A program made the position numbers and the translations under genes. Below the pieces are notes generated by a model, which saw only the letters and a program-made list of their open reading frames with translations, was not told the DNA's origin and searched no databases. From Halichondria panicea (lineage: Eukaryota; Porifera; Demospongiae; Suberitida; Halichondriidae): a stretch of DNA of 64,000 nt. How positions within the stretch are numbered: position 1 is the stretch's first letter; each line of letters opens with the position of its first letter. The stretch spans positions 930,001 through 994,000 of the forward strand of contig NC_087381.1 of assembly GCF_963675165.1 (NCBI RefSeq). The letters run 5' to 3'. Shown here piece after piece: positions 21,303 through 38,388 of the stretch.

Positions 21303-21746
21303 TCGTATGTCCTTGCACAAGATCTGACCTCCCCTACACTGGAGTTGTACCTCCCTTCATCGGTGAAGACTACTTCTGTGAAACTGGAAGTCGACAAGCA
21401 AATAGCTTTAATATATTCTACCCTGACAGCATGATGTTTACTGCACTTATAATCACAGAGGCTGCTTGGTTTTGAACAGGTAATATCTCCCTAGCAACCA
21501 CTTCAGATCAATTACATGTGTAGGTGTAGCCAATAATATTATTGTTAGTTGAGATCTGTGGATCCCCTCTGGGACGGTCAGGGATGCGGGGGTGCCAGTA
21601 CTTGCTGTGAGTTCAACAATCCATCGTGGTTCTGCAAGCAACTCCCTCAACCAACTACAGACGATATTGAGTCGAGGCTTTGTGCTAATCAACCTTTATA
21701 CGATGAAGACTCACCAATTGAGATTGCCGAAATATACATCCGCTGA
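21303..21746 (+). pseudogene. Fibrinogen-like domain fragment split by an insertion
   Basis: Bases 21303-21424 encode CPCTRSDLPYTGVVPPFIGE and onward to FNIFYPD. About 130 unrelated bases follow, and at about 21563 the family domain resumes at PLWDGQGCG and runs to the stop at 21746 (IEIAEIYIR). The first half of the domain and the N-terminal region are missing. Confidence 0.8.
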
Positions 21747-22241
21747 TTACATTTTTGTTTTTACACACTGTATAGCTAGCTCTATAAAACCAAGAATAGA
21801 ATATATAGCAGTTGTATTGCTATGAACGTGCATGATATAGCTATAGCAATTCCCTATACCTATAAATGTTTACTGAAGCATGCAGTAAAAAATTTGCACC
21901 TAGCCTCGTTCCCAGGCCGATCCGTCTCCAATTGAACGCTAGGTCGACTCCTAATTTGCACCATGCAGTGAAAACTTATGTTGCTATTGCCTTGCCCATG
22001 CAAATAATGAGTGAAACTATTATATTCAATTACCGGTAGTCATAATATATAATGTACGTATTATACATTAGACACTAGTTGATAAGATCTACATGGGAAG
22101 TACATGGGAAAAGTGCCTCAGAGCAGGTATACTATGGGACTTAGTATACCTGCAAATTTACTTAGTATACCTATAGTATTCCGTTGTCAAGTAATTGTAT
22201 TGTAGTCAAGCAGTTTGTGCATGCGCACTAGTATCTAAATG

Positions 22242-22378
22242 AGTTAGACACTGTTTTGTCGGTGTCCATGTGATTTAGAAGCCCTCAGCCACTTTAGTAC
22301 CCTCGCTACGCTCGGGATACTAAATCAGTGCCTTTGGGCTTCTAAATCCCATAGACACCTCGAAAACAGTGTCTAACT
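22242..22378. mobile_element. Foldback element, 137 bp
   Basis: AGTTAGACACTGTTTT at the left is matched by AAAACAGTGTCTAACT at the right, and the pairing continues inward through GATTTAGAAGCCC and TTTAGTA with short mismatches. Almost the whole element is a single imperfect palindrome centred near 22310. Confidence 0.85.
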
Positions 22379-22521
22379 ATTATGTAGAACCTCAATTATC
22401 CGGACACCTTGGTTCCAGACTTGCAGGCCAGATAACGGGATAATCGAATGAATAAACAGCAGTGAAAATTTAGGGCACGTGAATGGTCGTCTGCGCACGA
22501 CATTGTATTAGAGGATCCCTA

Positions 22522-22745
22522 TACAAACATAAATTAGGGTTGAAATGTGTACTTTTATGTGGCAGCAGTTGCTGTTGGAAACCAATAGCCTCGAGAAAGA
22601 GAGTGGCCCCTTGTACGCATTCCACCTTCTTCTTGTATGACTTGTTGTTGCATGGTATCTTTGTGTACTTCTCCTCTCCAGGGTGATTCAAAATAATTAT
22701 TGTCAAGATACCTGAGAATGTGAACATTCAACACATGATTTACCA
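22522..22745 (-). pseudogene. Isolated duplicate of UBXN6 exon 6 with flanking intron
   Basis: The minus-strand frame reads LNHPGEEKYTKIPCNNKSYK then EAIGFQQQLLPHK and is nearly identical to UBXN6 exon 6 (25456-25302), including the bases around both splice sites. It lies beyond the 3' end of the UBXN6 gene and has no neighbouring exons. Changes include K to Q and S to N relative to the real exon. Confidence 0.8.
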
Positions 22746-23726
22746 CTATAGGAGCACGCAGAGCATTTTTGGGGCGAGCGTGCGCAAATTGTATATCTGG
22801 ATTCAATACTAGCCAATGCATGCATGATCAAGTAAACAGCAGTATGCTAGCTAGCTGGGTGCATGCACCCGATAACAGTGGGAGCAAGGTTATTTCACAA
22901 GAACTCTTGCTGGACCCAAGTACAACAACAAAACAATAATATTGCTGATAAAAAAACAACAACCTTCTAGCATGTGAGCTGCTGCAAGCGTGCCTGTGTG
23001 GCCTCATGAGTCAACATTTGAGTTGCTCTGACCTGCTGCAGACGTGCCTCGATCTGTGGCCGGACTGATAGCCTCTGGTCTCTGTGTCGTCCTAGGCACT
23101 TGTTTTGCGCATGCGCATTGATGTTATGTAGATTGCAAATAGAATGCTCTTTTCTTCACAAAGCAGCAGCTTCACATAATTATTGCATTTAATGCACAAA
23201 ATCATGAAACAAAGAAATTAATGAGTCAATGACAGTCTATATGATTTATGATTACAATCAAGTTTTTCTACTTCTGAGTCATCACAGTTCCTGGACCCTT
23301 GCCAGCAACTCAGGGGTTAAAAACGGTGGCTGTGGTGGTGGTCCACTACTGGTATCCCAGGAGAAGTTCAGCATAGCAGATGGTACCTATAATTATATAT
23401 ATATATATACATATATAGCAGGGAGTCATCATAATCATTGATTGCATGCACAGTGTGGTCAAGCATCATTAGTTTCATTATAACTACTTGTGCACGGTAG
23501 TTGATATAATGTATACAACAAAAAGTGTGTGTGTTGAGACTATCCTCAATTGCAAGGATCATATACAGCAACTGACAAAAAACACATCTAAACCGCACAA
23601 CTGCTGGTAGAATCTTAAATCACAATGTCCTACAAACTGATATAACCGCATAGCCTGTTGTGCTCCACAACTTTAAAATGTTATCTAAATGGCAGAGGAA
23701 ATCGTATATCCATGCATATACAGTTG

Positions 23727-26700
23727 CTATTGTACAATAGGATTACGTCTTACCAGTCCAGCTGCAGCGAGAGTAGCCATATCATCAGTTAGGGGCTTCC
23801 CTATAGCTGAGAGTGAGTAGGTGTGGTCTTGGTGGAGGAGGGCAGAGGATATCAGAGTCCGCAATTCACCCACCCTCTCCATTGGTCGGAAAACTCCTGA
23901 GGGGGGTAAAATGAACAAATGTGTGCATCCTATATAGGGGGTGGTATGCAGGGAGATCGCCTGTAAACAAAAATGATGTTATAAAAACTACCTATATACC
24001 GCCCATGCTTTTTCTTCAGCTACAAATACATTGTGAAATAATTATACATCCTAACTCATTATTTAAAATTAGCTATTGAAACAGAAAAAATCATAAAACC
24101 TTTACGTTTTCTTCGAGAATAGAATAATAGAACAATTCGCAATCACTGATCTAAGCACATCGTTAGATAGGCCTTTCACAGGGCTACAAAATGCATCTTG
24201 TAAATGCACAATCCTAAAGTAAGTTATGACGACATAGTAGTAGCGACTGTGCGTATAGTTACACATACACTATACATACTTACCCTGAATAATAAGTCCA
24301 TCCGGCATTCTAACTCGTATTAGAGCAAACCGATAGTGCCTCAGGGTCATTTTGAGGTTGTCTCTCTCTCTCATGACTTTGGTACGCAACACTGACTCAC
24401 GCTCAGCCAACTCTGATCTGTAAGGGGGGGGGCAATGAGGGGGTGTGACTTAACAATATTTCAGTGGAGAATTCATTAGTACGGATTTCAAAAGGTGCAA
24501 GTCTGCACATAATTATACATGACAGTTGTACTAAACGTGTATACACAGTTGTAACAGTTCTGTCAAAGAGAAGCGGAGGAATATTAGAACAAACGCACCT
24601 TTGTTTTTGCTCTTTCTTTATTTCCTCCAGTGTTAAGTTGAAGAAGTGTTTCGGTAGGTCAAAATGTGTTGCTCGGGACAACGGCTTGAATACCTGCAGA
24701 TTTCTATCAACCTTTGCCTTTAAAGGTTGTGCTGATGTCAGCAGTTCTCTGTGTGCCTCTAAATGTGATGAACTGGCAGCCACTTCCATTGGTAGCACAT
24801 AGAATAGTTGTTCAGCATCTGATCGAAAAAATAACGGATGTACGTCAAGAGTGCATGAAAAGTAAAATGACTATAGCGATAAATGCGCATTAGCAACGTA
24901 CAGTGCATGTGATACTCACTTCCATGGATTCTCTATATGAATGTGGGAACTATTTTAATGAACCATAATTATCAGTTGTTGAACTATTGAACAGCGGATG
25001 CATGTGCAGGCCAATATAAATTTCCTATTTGAGGAAACAGCACACACATGCAGACAGCACACACATGCAGACAGCACACACATGCAGACAACACACACAC
25101 ATGCAGACAGCACACACATGCAGACAGAACACACATGAATGGAGGCATGTGAGGAATGCAATCTCCTTTGAACACTGAGAGGGGACATATAGAGATCAAA
25201 AACTATTTCTCTAGTCCCCGCCATAGATTGTACTTTTATAACTTTGGCATGCACATTTTAATGAGGTTCCCGTAGAAATATAATAGGGTTGAAATGTGTA
25301 CCTTTGTGTGGCAGCAGTTTCTGTTGGAAACCAATAGCCTCGAGAAAGAGAGTGGCCCCTTGTGCGCATTCCACCTTCTCCTTGTATGACTTGTTGTTGC
25401 ACGGTATCTTTGTGTACTTCTCCTCCCCAGGGTGGCTCAAAATATTGTCAAGGTACCTGAGAGTGTGAACAATACATGCATGATTGTATGTGGCAACTAT
25501 ACCGTATATAGTGGGTAATTTTTGTTGATGCTAATTTTCATATAATTTGCCCAATTAAAAATGTCGTATTCTTAGTGACGTTGAACGTATTGCAGTAGAA
25601 CAATTTCGTAGTTTTAATTTTTATCCTCTACACAATACAAACTTTTTTCTCAACGCATGCATGCATACGAAATAACCCGCTATACGGTATACAAATGGTC
25701 ATAACGTATAATTATTATAGTATCGAGACAGTAAGTGTAAATTAAAACCTGTCTTTTTTTCAATTGAATGACAAAATTAATAATAATTATCACCAAAATA
25801 AATTACACAAAACTATAGATTCATAATTATTATTATATAATTATAGCAGAGTCTTTAATTGTATAGTAAATGTTAGTCCTTTTTGTACATGCATCGACCT
25901 TCGACCCAGGTTTCGAGAATAGGTATATCACGAATGCCCACTGGATCAGCTCTTGTGATCGGATCTTCACCAAGAATCACATAATCGGCCATTTTCCCTT
26001 CTTCAAGAGATCCTATCCACTTCTCAACATGACACTGCCAAGCTGCATTGTACGTGACAACCTTCAGAGCTTGTTCAGGTGTGATCTTCTCTTGTGCGTT
26101 CAGAACGTTTTCGGCTGGATCCTCTTCCATAATTCTCGTTATAGCTTGCTCCATTAGACGTAGCGGACCGATAGGAGTAACGAAGCAATCGCTATGGAGT
26201 GTAATACACATGTCCTTCTTCAAAGCCGACTGACAGATGTCTAAAAGATCGGCTTTATCCTCTAAAATCGCGTTCTTGAAAGCGTAACCCCAATAGCCAA
26301 CATGACCAATCAGAAAACTAGGAGAAATTCCAAGCGATTTGATACGGTCCAGTGTTTTGTCATCGACCAATGAGCAGTGCTCAATTCGATGTCGTTTTGT
26401 CAATCCACTTTTTCCTTCTAAAGCCAACTTGTAAGCCTCTAGGGTGAACTCTATGGCCTTGTTACCATTGGCATGAATCATTAGCGGCCATCCTTTGTCA
26501 GTAGCGGTTTTAACCATCATGGCAAACTCAGAATCAGATGTAATTTTGTCCTCATCGTGCGGGAAATTAAATGCACCCTCTTTACCAGGTTCGCAACAGT
26601 ACGGTTCGTTTTGATAACCCGTCAAACCTTGATTAGAACCATCGGAAACGATTTTAACGGAACCGGCGTGGTTGTTTTTAAACTCGCTCATGGGTGTATA

Positions 26701-29700
26701 ATCTGGGAGCTTCTGAACATCAGCAAGCGAGGAGCACACTTTAGCATAGCCAATTCTAATCTTGTTCTGATGGAACAAGAGGTAAACGTTGAGAATTCCG
26801 ATAGTTGGGGCAATGGCCGCCGCATCGTACATCATAGTAACTCCTCGTGATAGAGCCTCGTCCACGAAACTGTCTATGTTCTTGTACAAGCTCAGAATAT
26901 GCAGCTGGGTGAGCGGGATTGCAAGGAACGCTGGTTTCATATTATCAGCTTCTTGAAGACCACCTTGGTCGCAGACAAACTTGTTATAATCTTCGAATTC
27001 GGGGAAATTTTCTCGGAGCTTTACGTTGAGCAAGCTATGGTATATTCGCTCGAGTGCAGGTGTGTTCACGTACGCAGTATGCCCCGAAGCTGCCATAATG
27101 AAAACTGGATTCTTGTCCTCCATTGCATCTATAGCACTAGTACCGAGAGAGGTCAACTGGTTCAAGCCGTCAGAAACAATGGTGAAAGGCATGAGAGACG
27201 GATCTACCCCTGTCCCCAAGATCCATTTGTCAGTGTCAGTATTCCCAAACTTCGACTTGGCATTTGCAATTGCTTTCTTGAGGTAGTCGAGGTTGTAATT
27301 CTTTCGCAATTTCTGGCCATTAAAAGGACTAAAATCTTCCCAAGCCATGAAAACAGCTTTGGGCACAATGTGTAAGTGAGGGTCAATCATTCCTGGAATA
27401 AGAGCTTGCTCATCAGAGAGATGTATACAGCTTGGTTTGAATTTGTTCATTTTGGCCCTCACGTGATTTTCAGTACCGACAGCATAGACCTTTCCCTCGT
27501 GAAATCCAATAGCTTCGACTTTATCGACTTTACCATCTATAATGGGACGAATAGTTCCACCCGTGTACATCATAGAATGAGTGTCAGGCCAGCGTTCCTT
27601 CTTCTCAAAGTCTGCTGGTAACTCCTCAAGTTTGAAGAAATCCACAAGTTTACTGAAACCGCACGTCATCGCCTCAATCAGCTAAGCTCAGTAAATAGAC
27701 ACACGTACAAAGCAGTAGGTTACCCTATAGCTAACTCAGCACCTATACAGACACCCGTACAAAGTAGTATAGCTAGCTGCCCTATAGCTTGCACTCTTAA
27801 GCCAATGCATGAATACCAACAAGAGTGCAGCCACATGATTGGATTATGGTTAAAAGAAGACCAATAAACACGGCAAACAGCATCACTGTGGTGAATTAAA
27901 CCAATTAAACGGAAAGTGATATGTCATTTCTATGGTGACTAATGGAACGCACTTAAGATCCACACGTACTCTTTGAATGACAATTACGAAAAGTATTTCA
28001 TGCATGCATCTTTCATGTAGAAATCCAAAAGCGCATTACAGTGAGTACTACATGCTATCCAAAAGAAATGCTGTAACTTCAATCACTACGTGATTAAGGC
28101 TTTGGAATTATTTATTGAAATGAAGTGGTAAGAATAATAAAGATGCCGTTGCTACAGTGACTGAGGAGGATACATAATCGAAGAAAGGTTTTGTTTTGAA
28201 ATTATTTGCCCACTTAATGAAGGTAGAGTACAATGCACAATAATATTAATCAATGATGTAAGAGTGTCCATGGTAACAATCTCGAGACATACTTGCCCAG
28301 GGTGTCAATGCACGTCTTTCTAACTTCCTGGTCCTGACAGAGCGTGTGAACCATGTGCACTGATGCAGTTAGCGGCTCCTGAAGGTACTCCTGCAGTGAG
28401 ACAGACAGACAGGAAGTTACATGAATACAGCCAATAAAAAACAAAAAAAGTGGACGTGGGAACAGGCAGATATTGATAAAAGTAAGCATGTATTATAGAT
28501 AGAGGAGAACCCCCTCACCTATATTGGATAGAACCCTAGGGGAACACCCTCAAGAGGCCAAGCAGCCTACTGTGTTACCATTTCCTTCAAAAAACCCTAT
28601 ATGTAGCTTGAAATGCAGTGAGATTTAATTACCTCTTGCAAGCACTGCTCCAGATGAGAGTGTAGAGAGATGTAGGGGACACTGTGCTGACATACAGGGC
28701 ATATCATGTGGACCACTACACTGCACGAGGCCACGTCCAACACCTCCACTCTGGGCTCTTGGGAACGCTGGGGAGGGAGGGGGTGGGGAGGGGGGGAGGG
28801 GGGGTGGGGAGGGGGGAGGGAGGGGCAGTGTTAATAATTATGACAAGCATCAATGGTAAATGTGGTATCAAGTAAAATGCTCTTGTGGACCCTGAGTAGA
28901 GATAAATTGAGTGTTAATGTGATAAGTACATTTATGGTGAATGTGGTATGCAGCATTGAATTAAAATGCACATAATTGTACGTTCATTATGCAATTGTTA
29001 GTGAGATGATCCTCTATAAACCTATACAAATATAAATATACCTGTGCTGTGGGTGGTGTGTTGGGCTGGGCACACAGCGTCTTGCCCCCTCCACTACCAC
29101 TACTGGGACCTGGGGGAGGGAGTGGGGCCGGGGTAAGATAGCATCAATATCGGGAGAAATCTGAGACTAAAGAAACTGATCGATCACAGTAATTGTGAGA
29201 GCCAGTTTCGATAGAATGATTGATTACTTAATTAATAGCACAATACGTGTACTGCATTCAAATGTACCTCATTTCCACAAGCAAGAAGGAAGAAATGAGG
29301 AAACATAACATGAAGTGCTTGGTGGCTATTCAATCTTTCTCTTTCACTCAAATTTGCCTCTTTTAATAATACAGTACACTAAGACGTGGTTATTTTTGTA
29401 TAATGGTGGTTAGTATACCAACCACCACCACCGACCAGTGTGGGCACATTCCTCATCAGAACTAACCAGGACTGTCTGAGGGGTCACGGTGTGTGCTCTT
29501 GACTGGTCGTGGTTTGGCGTCCTTCTGTTCCAGTCGAGCGAGTGCGGCCTGACCAGCCACTTGGGCGGAGGTGGAGGGTGGGCGTCGCCCGGTAGCTGAG
29601 ATGGGGGGAGAGAACGAACAAGACATTGATGTAAATTAAATTGTAAAGATAAAATAAATAATATTATATCGCAGTTTGCATTTAATAACTATTTGATGCT

Positions 29701-29970
29701 CTATTACTAGCTATTTACTGCTGGTAGATGCGTCAATATTTTCTAGTACATCTCCTTTGATCTAGTAGATTCATTTCATTCGATAGTATGAATAAACTTC
29801 CTCAACCATTGTCAGTCGAGTCGAGATAGAATGCTATGATGTCTGAGATAGTACCTACCCTGCTGTGATGGAGGCAGTGATGGTGGAGCTTTCTCCTCAG
29901 TCAGTTTGTGGCCATCCCCAGCCTTCTTGAACTTGTAGTCCATCACTTTCCCCTGGATAAACTTCTTCAT
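23727..29970 (-). CDS. UBXN6: UBX domain-containing protein 6 (p97/VCP cofactor), multi-exon
   Basis: Exons on the minus strand: 29970-29859, 29595-29467, 29109-29042, 28767-28633, 28390-28293, 25456-25302, 24818-24599, 24417-24284 and 23896-23754; reading on past the last donor gives eight codons and TAG 23727-23729. Phases agree at every junction; the joined product is about 400 residues (human UBXN6 is 441). It starts MKKFIQGKVMDYKFKKAG, has AALARLEQK, a CPVCQ...HLEQC segment, a PUB domain (LGKYLDNILSHPGEEKY, EAIGFQQKLLP), the linker FFNLTLEEIKKEQKQR and a UBX domain (RFALIRVRMPDG ... GVFRPMERVGEL). The family links p97/VCP to ubiquitin-dependent trafficking and lysosomal degradation in the cytosol. 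The expected end of the UBX fold (VP-A-L) was not found, so the last exon is uncertain. Confidence 0.88.
25036..25136. repeat. Minisatellite ACACACATGCAGACAGC
   Basis: Six near-perfect copies of a 15-18 bp unit within an intron of UBXN6 (between exons 6 and 7). Frames across it are artefacts of the repeat. Confidence 0.9.
25500..25689. mobile_element. MITE with TACCGTATA ends, in UBXN6 intron
   Basis: Left end TACCGTATATAGTGGGTAAT and right end, read inverted, TACCGTATAGCGGGTTATTT form imperfect inverted repeats. About 190 bp, non-coding, with an interior unlike that of the 19716 element. It lies between UBXN6 exon 6 and the nested amidohydrolase gene. Confidence 0.7.
25873..27669 (-). CDS. 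YtcJ-like metal-dependent amidohydrolase, intronless
   Basis: A single uninterrupted frame of 598 residues. It shows the amidohydrolase family 3 layout: an N-terminal beta-sandwich part (GGTIRPIIDGKVDKVEAIGF), the metal-binding DPHLH at 96-100, SVKIVSDGS near 337-345, a histidine in LMIHANGNKAI (H399), RHRIEH (H431), LHSDCFVTP (H492, D494) and the C-terminal GSLEEGKMADYVILGEDP. Members hydrolyse C-N bonds in amides and related compounds; the substrate cannot be told. No signal peptide is seen, suggesting a cytosolic enzyme. The gene lies entirely in the 2.8 kb intron between UBXN6 exons 5 and 6, on the same strand. The lack of introns in an intron-rich neighbourhood suggests retroposition or horizontal acquisition. 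Confidence 0.9.
   Translation of the reverse strand: MTCGFSKLVDFFKLEELPADFEKKERWPDTHSMMYTGGTIRPIIDGKVDKVEAIGFHEGKVYAVGTENHVRAKMNKFKPSCIHLSDEQALIPGMIDPHLHIVPKAVFMAWEDFSPFNGQKLRKNYNLDYLKKAIANAKSKFGNTDTDKWILGTGVDPSLMPFTIVSDGLNQLTSLGTSAIDAMEDKNPVFIMAASGHTAYVNTPALERIYHSLLNVKLRENFPEFEDYNKFVCDQGGLQEADNMKPAFLAIPLTQLHILSLYKNIDSFVDEALSRGVTMMYDAAAIAPTIGILNVYLLFHQNKIRIGYAKVCSSLADVQKLPDYTPMSEFKNNHAGSVKIVSDGSNQGLTGYQNEPYCCEPGKEGAFNFPHDEDKITSDSEFAMMVKTATDKGWPLMIHANGNKAIEFTLEAYKLALEGKSGLTKRHRIEHCSLVDDKTLDRIKSLGISPSFLIGHVGYWGYAFKNAILEDKADLLDICQSALKKDMCITLHSDCFVTPIGPLRLMEQAITRIMEEDPAENVLNAQEKITPEQALKVVTYNAAWQCHVEKWIGSLEEGKMADYVILGEDPITRADPVGIRDIPILETWVEGRCMYKKD
27670..28292. other. Upstream region of the nested amidohydrolase (UBXN6 intron)
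   Basis: No gene is seen. A ~50 bp sequence (ACACACGTACAAAGCAGTAG... and ACACCCGTACAAAGTAGTAT) is directly repeated at about 27698-27790. Any promoter of the amidohydrolase must lie here, inside the UBXN6 intron. Confidence 0.4.
28770..28825. repeat. Long G-run tract beside UBXN6 exon 4
   Basis: About 56 bases of almost pure G with single A or T breaks (several runs of 4-7 G) directly abut the exon 4 acceptor. On the UBXN6 coding strand this is a C/T-rich polypyrimidine tract; on the other strand it meets the pattern of a G-quadruplex. Confidence 0.8.
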
Positions 29971-30136
29971 TTTGTTTGTGCTCTAGCTAGCTTTGTTGCA
30001 AGGTCAGCAAGGAAGGGGGAGGGGCTCAAAGCAAAGTAGATCTTGTGTGGTGTGTGTACGCGTGTAGCTACACAGATTTAGCTTTTGAGTCACTGTTGTT
30101 GCCTATAGCGAATGTTGCAAGCACTGGGAAGCTGCA
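29971..30136. promoter_or_regulatory. Candidate shared promoter of UBXN6 and TEX9
   Basis: Only 166 bases separate the start codons of UBXN6 (minus strand) and TEX9 (plus strand), so 5' untranslated regions and core promoters must share this stretch. It holds no TATA box in a suitable place and contains GAAGGGGGAGGGGCTC near 30012, a GC-box-like sequence. Divergent promoter use is inferred from layout. Confidence 0.55.
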
Positions 30137-36200
<6,064 letters not shown>

Positions 36201-36867
36201 GCAACGTCTCTTAACACTCCATAACTATTATACTATTACCTTTGAACATTCTAGTATCTTGATCGATTGTCACACCTTTTCATTTTGTTTATTACTACCC
36301 ATTGCTTCCGTACTCCTTGTTCTATGATATCAGAAATTATACCTACATTATACTATGAAGTAAGGACATATACGTTACCTGCATTATACAGAGTCAATCA
36401 CCACAGCTATAGCTATAGCTAGACATATGTATTGTAAGACCTGGCTATGGTGGTCACCCTTATATGACATCATGGGCCTATAATTATAGACACAACAATC
36501 GCCTGCATGCATGCATGTTAACACATGGTACAGGTTGAAAACATGCATACTAATTGCATGGATCGTTTCACTAGGGTTGATGCTTCATATAAGACCCCAT
36601 TTCAGGCCTCATTAACTACGAAAGGCGACTTGCTTTTAGTGTGACCACAATAGACAAATCACGTAACAATTAAGCTAGCCAGTCTCGTAAGGATCGAAGT
36701 AGTACGGCTTGGGATATAATTATTGAGGCTAGTACAGGACTATAATTATAAGTACATCTTGATACACCAATAATTATCTTCAAAAAAGTGATTCCATGCG
36801 TGTGTGCATAAATTATTATCAGCCGAACCATTCAACATCTAGAGTTAAATAACACAAAGTCTTTAAA
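36201..36867. other. Convergent intergenic stretch
   Basis: Separates the 3' ends of TEX9 and the C2H2 gene. AT-rich, with no gene recognised. Confidence 0.5.
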
Positions 36868-37941
36868 TTAAATTCTCCTATTCAAGTCCAAAAAAGGTCG
36901 CAGTCTTTTACTCCCTAAGGCATGACAATTGAGGTGTCGTTTCAAGTGTTCCCGATCCGCGAATGTCCTGGGGCAAACGTCACACTGGAACGGCTTCAGA
37001 CCCGAGTGAGTGCGCACGTGTCTGCGCAGGTGATCCGAGTCCTTGAACATCTTAGTGCACGAGCTGCATTTGTACGGTTTCTCACCGGTGTGCGTTCGGA
37101 TGTGAATGGTGAGGCGATACTTTCGAGCAAACGACGCCGAGCATAGCGGACACTGGTGTCGCATCTGGGAGGAGGCGGGATCCCTCGAGTTATCAGGTGA
37201 CTTCTGAGGTGCCGTTGTAATCTTAGCATGATCTTTCACGTGCTGCTTGAAGTCCTCCTTACTGCTTGTTAGAGAGCCGCAGATTTTGCAGCAAAGATTG
37301 TTTGTTTCGTTCTTTACTGCCGCCGCTGCCGGAGCTGGAGGAGGGGTGACTTCCTTTGGAGGCCGAGGAGCAATTTTTCTACCATTCTGGGGTAGATCTT
37401 TAGGCTCAGCACTTGGGAGTATCATTTTGATGGCTGCCATAGATTTCTCCGTGTTTCGAAGCAGCTCTCCCACAGTGGATGGTGATGATTTTTCAACAGT
37501 ATTTTTCTGTACGACCGTCGAGGGGTCCTTTAGTTGAGGGTTAACACTAGGTACGAGATAGAGTTTGAAGGCACTTCCGTTTCCGTTCAAAATTTCACCG
37601 TTCTTGATTGATAGAGAAGGGGAACAAGACGCCGGAATTTTTGATTTCGTTACTGTCGATGCTACACCTTTAGTCACGACATTCTTCGCTATTGGTACTG
37701 GTTGTTTCAACAAAGAAGGAATGATATTACCGGACATAGATCGATTATTTCTGATACAGCTAGCGTTGGAGCCTTTTGAAAAGCTCTTCAATTCCACTTC
37801 AGCAGTGCCTTGTAGATGAAATAGTCGGGTAGTTGAGGGTGGCTGATCAGGTGCAGGCCTTGAGGCTTCTAAGCTTGGATAGTTGATGGTTTTGTAGTAA
37901 CATACAACGCTGCTCAGATCAATAGCTGGTTGAACCTCCAT
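36868..37941 (-). CDS. C2H2 zinc finger protein, four fingers, single exon
   Basis: 357 residues without an intron. The first 210 residues are low in order: Ser/Pro-rich, with a Pro/Ala run just before the fingers (PPPAPAAAA). Four C2H2 fingers follow: C218-C221-H234-H238, C264-C267-H280-H284, C292-C295-H308-H312 and C320-C323-H336-H340. Fingers 2 to 4 are joined by canonical linkers (HTGEKP, HSGLKP), which favours sequence-specific DNA binding; finger 1 stands apart with an atypical ending. The protein is probably a nuclear transcription factor. The subfamily is not recognised. It converges on TEX9. Confidence 0.88.
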   Translation of the reverse strand: MEVQPAIDLSSVVCYYKTINYPSLEASRPAPDQPPSTTRLFHLQGTAEVELKSFSKGSNASCIRNNRSMSGNIIPSLLKQPVPIAKNVVTKGVASTVTKSKIPASCSPSLSIKNGEILNGNGSAFKLYLVPSVNPQLKDPSTVVQKNTVEKSSPSTVGELLRNTEKSMAAIKMILPSAEPKDLPQNGRKIAPRPPKEVTPPPAPAAAAVKNETNNLCCKICGSLTSSKEDFKQHVKDHAKITTAPQKSPDNSRDPASSQMRHQCPLCSASFARKYRLTIHIRTHTGEKPYKCSSCTKMFKDSDHLRRHVRTHSGLKPFQCDVCPRTFADREHLKRHLNCHALGSKRLRPFLDLNRRI

Positions 37942-38388
37942 CGAAGTAATTCCACAGTATGATGTTCGAGAGTCAGACTTTCTTTGTTCGACCCTTCTTT
38001 GTGCTCTAGTGGTTTAGGGTGTGTGAACGGGATGCACCGTAACACGGCGCACCCTTCGCTGCGGTCAGATTCCATTGCCCACCCCCCCTTTGCTGGTTCA
38101 CCTCCCACGGGCTCTGTTTTGGTCAGCAGCCCCACCTCCCTTTATATACTGAGCATGCGCACAATGACATTTCCCTGTTATAGAGAGTTTGTTACTAGTA
38201 GCTGATGTTGATTGGCTGACTTCAGTAGACTCAGTCAATGGAGTCACCAACTACCCAGCCAGGGGAGCTGGTATAGGGTGGAGTCTAGTCAGTACAGGTA
38301 CGGTATTTCAAACAATGTATGCAGAACAACAACAAAAATGGAATAAATAATGTCAGTTTTATGGAATAGCCTGGGTAGTCTGGCATGA
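37942..38388. other. Upstream of the zinc finger gene, downstream of the receptor gene
   Basis: No gene is seen. This stretch must contain the promoter of the zinc finger gene; no TATA box is obvious on the minus strand close to its start. Confidence 0.4.

Larger units (their letters stand above)
21747..23726. other. Intergenic stretch with repeats and an exon copy
   Basis: Contains the foldback element at 22242-22378, a copy of a UBXN6 exon at 22522-22745, and at 23232-23396 a third copy of the repeat seen at 1474-1625 and 7720-7866, interrupted by a TATA/ATAT microsatellite. No independent gene is recognised. A frame on the minus strand at about 23090-22965 (RLSVRPQIEARLQQVRATQM) has a coding look but no partner exons. 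Confidence 0.5.

Noticed and set aside
22960-23100. Minus-strand frame RLSVRPQIEARLQQVRATQM as the missing last exon of UBXN6
   Set aside because: It does not resemble the expected end of the UBX fold, and the acceptor is weak; left unassigned.
37984-38205. Frames on both strands upstream of the zinc finger gene
   Set aside because: No domain or splice partner; probably 5' untranslated and promoter sequence.
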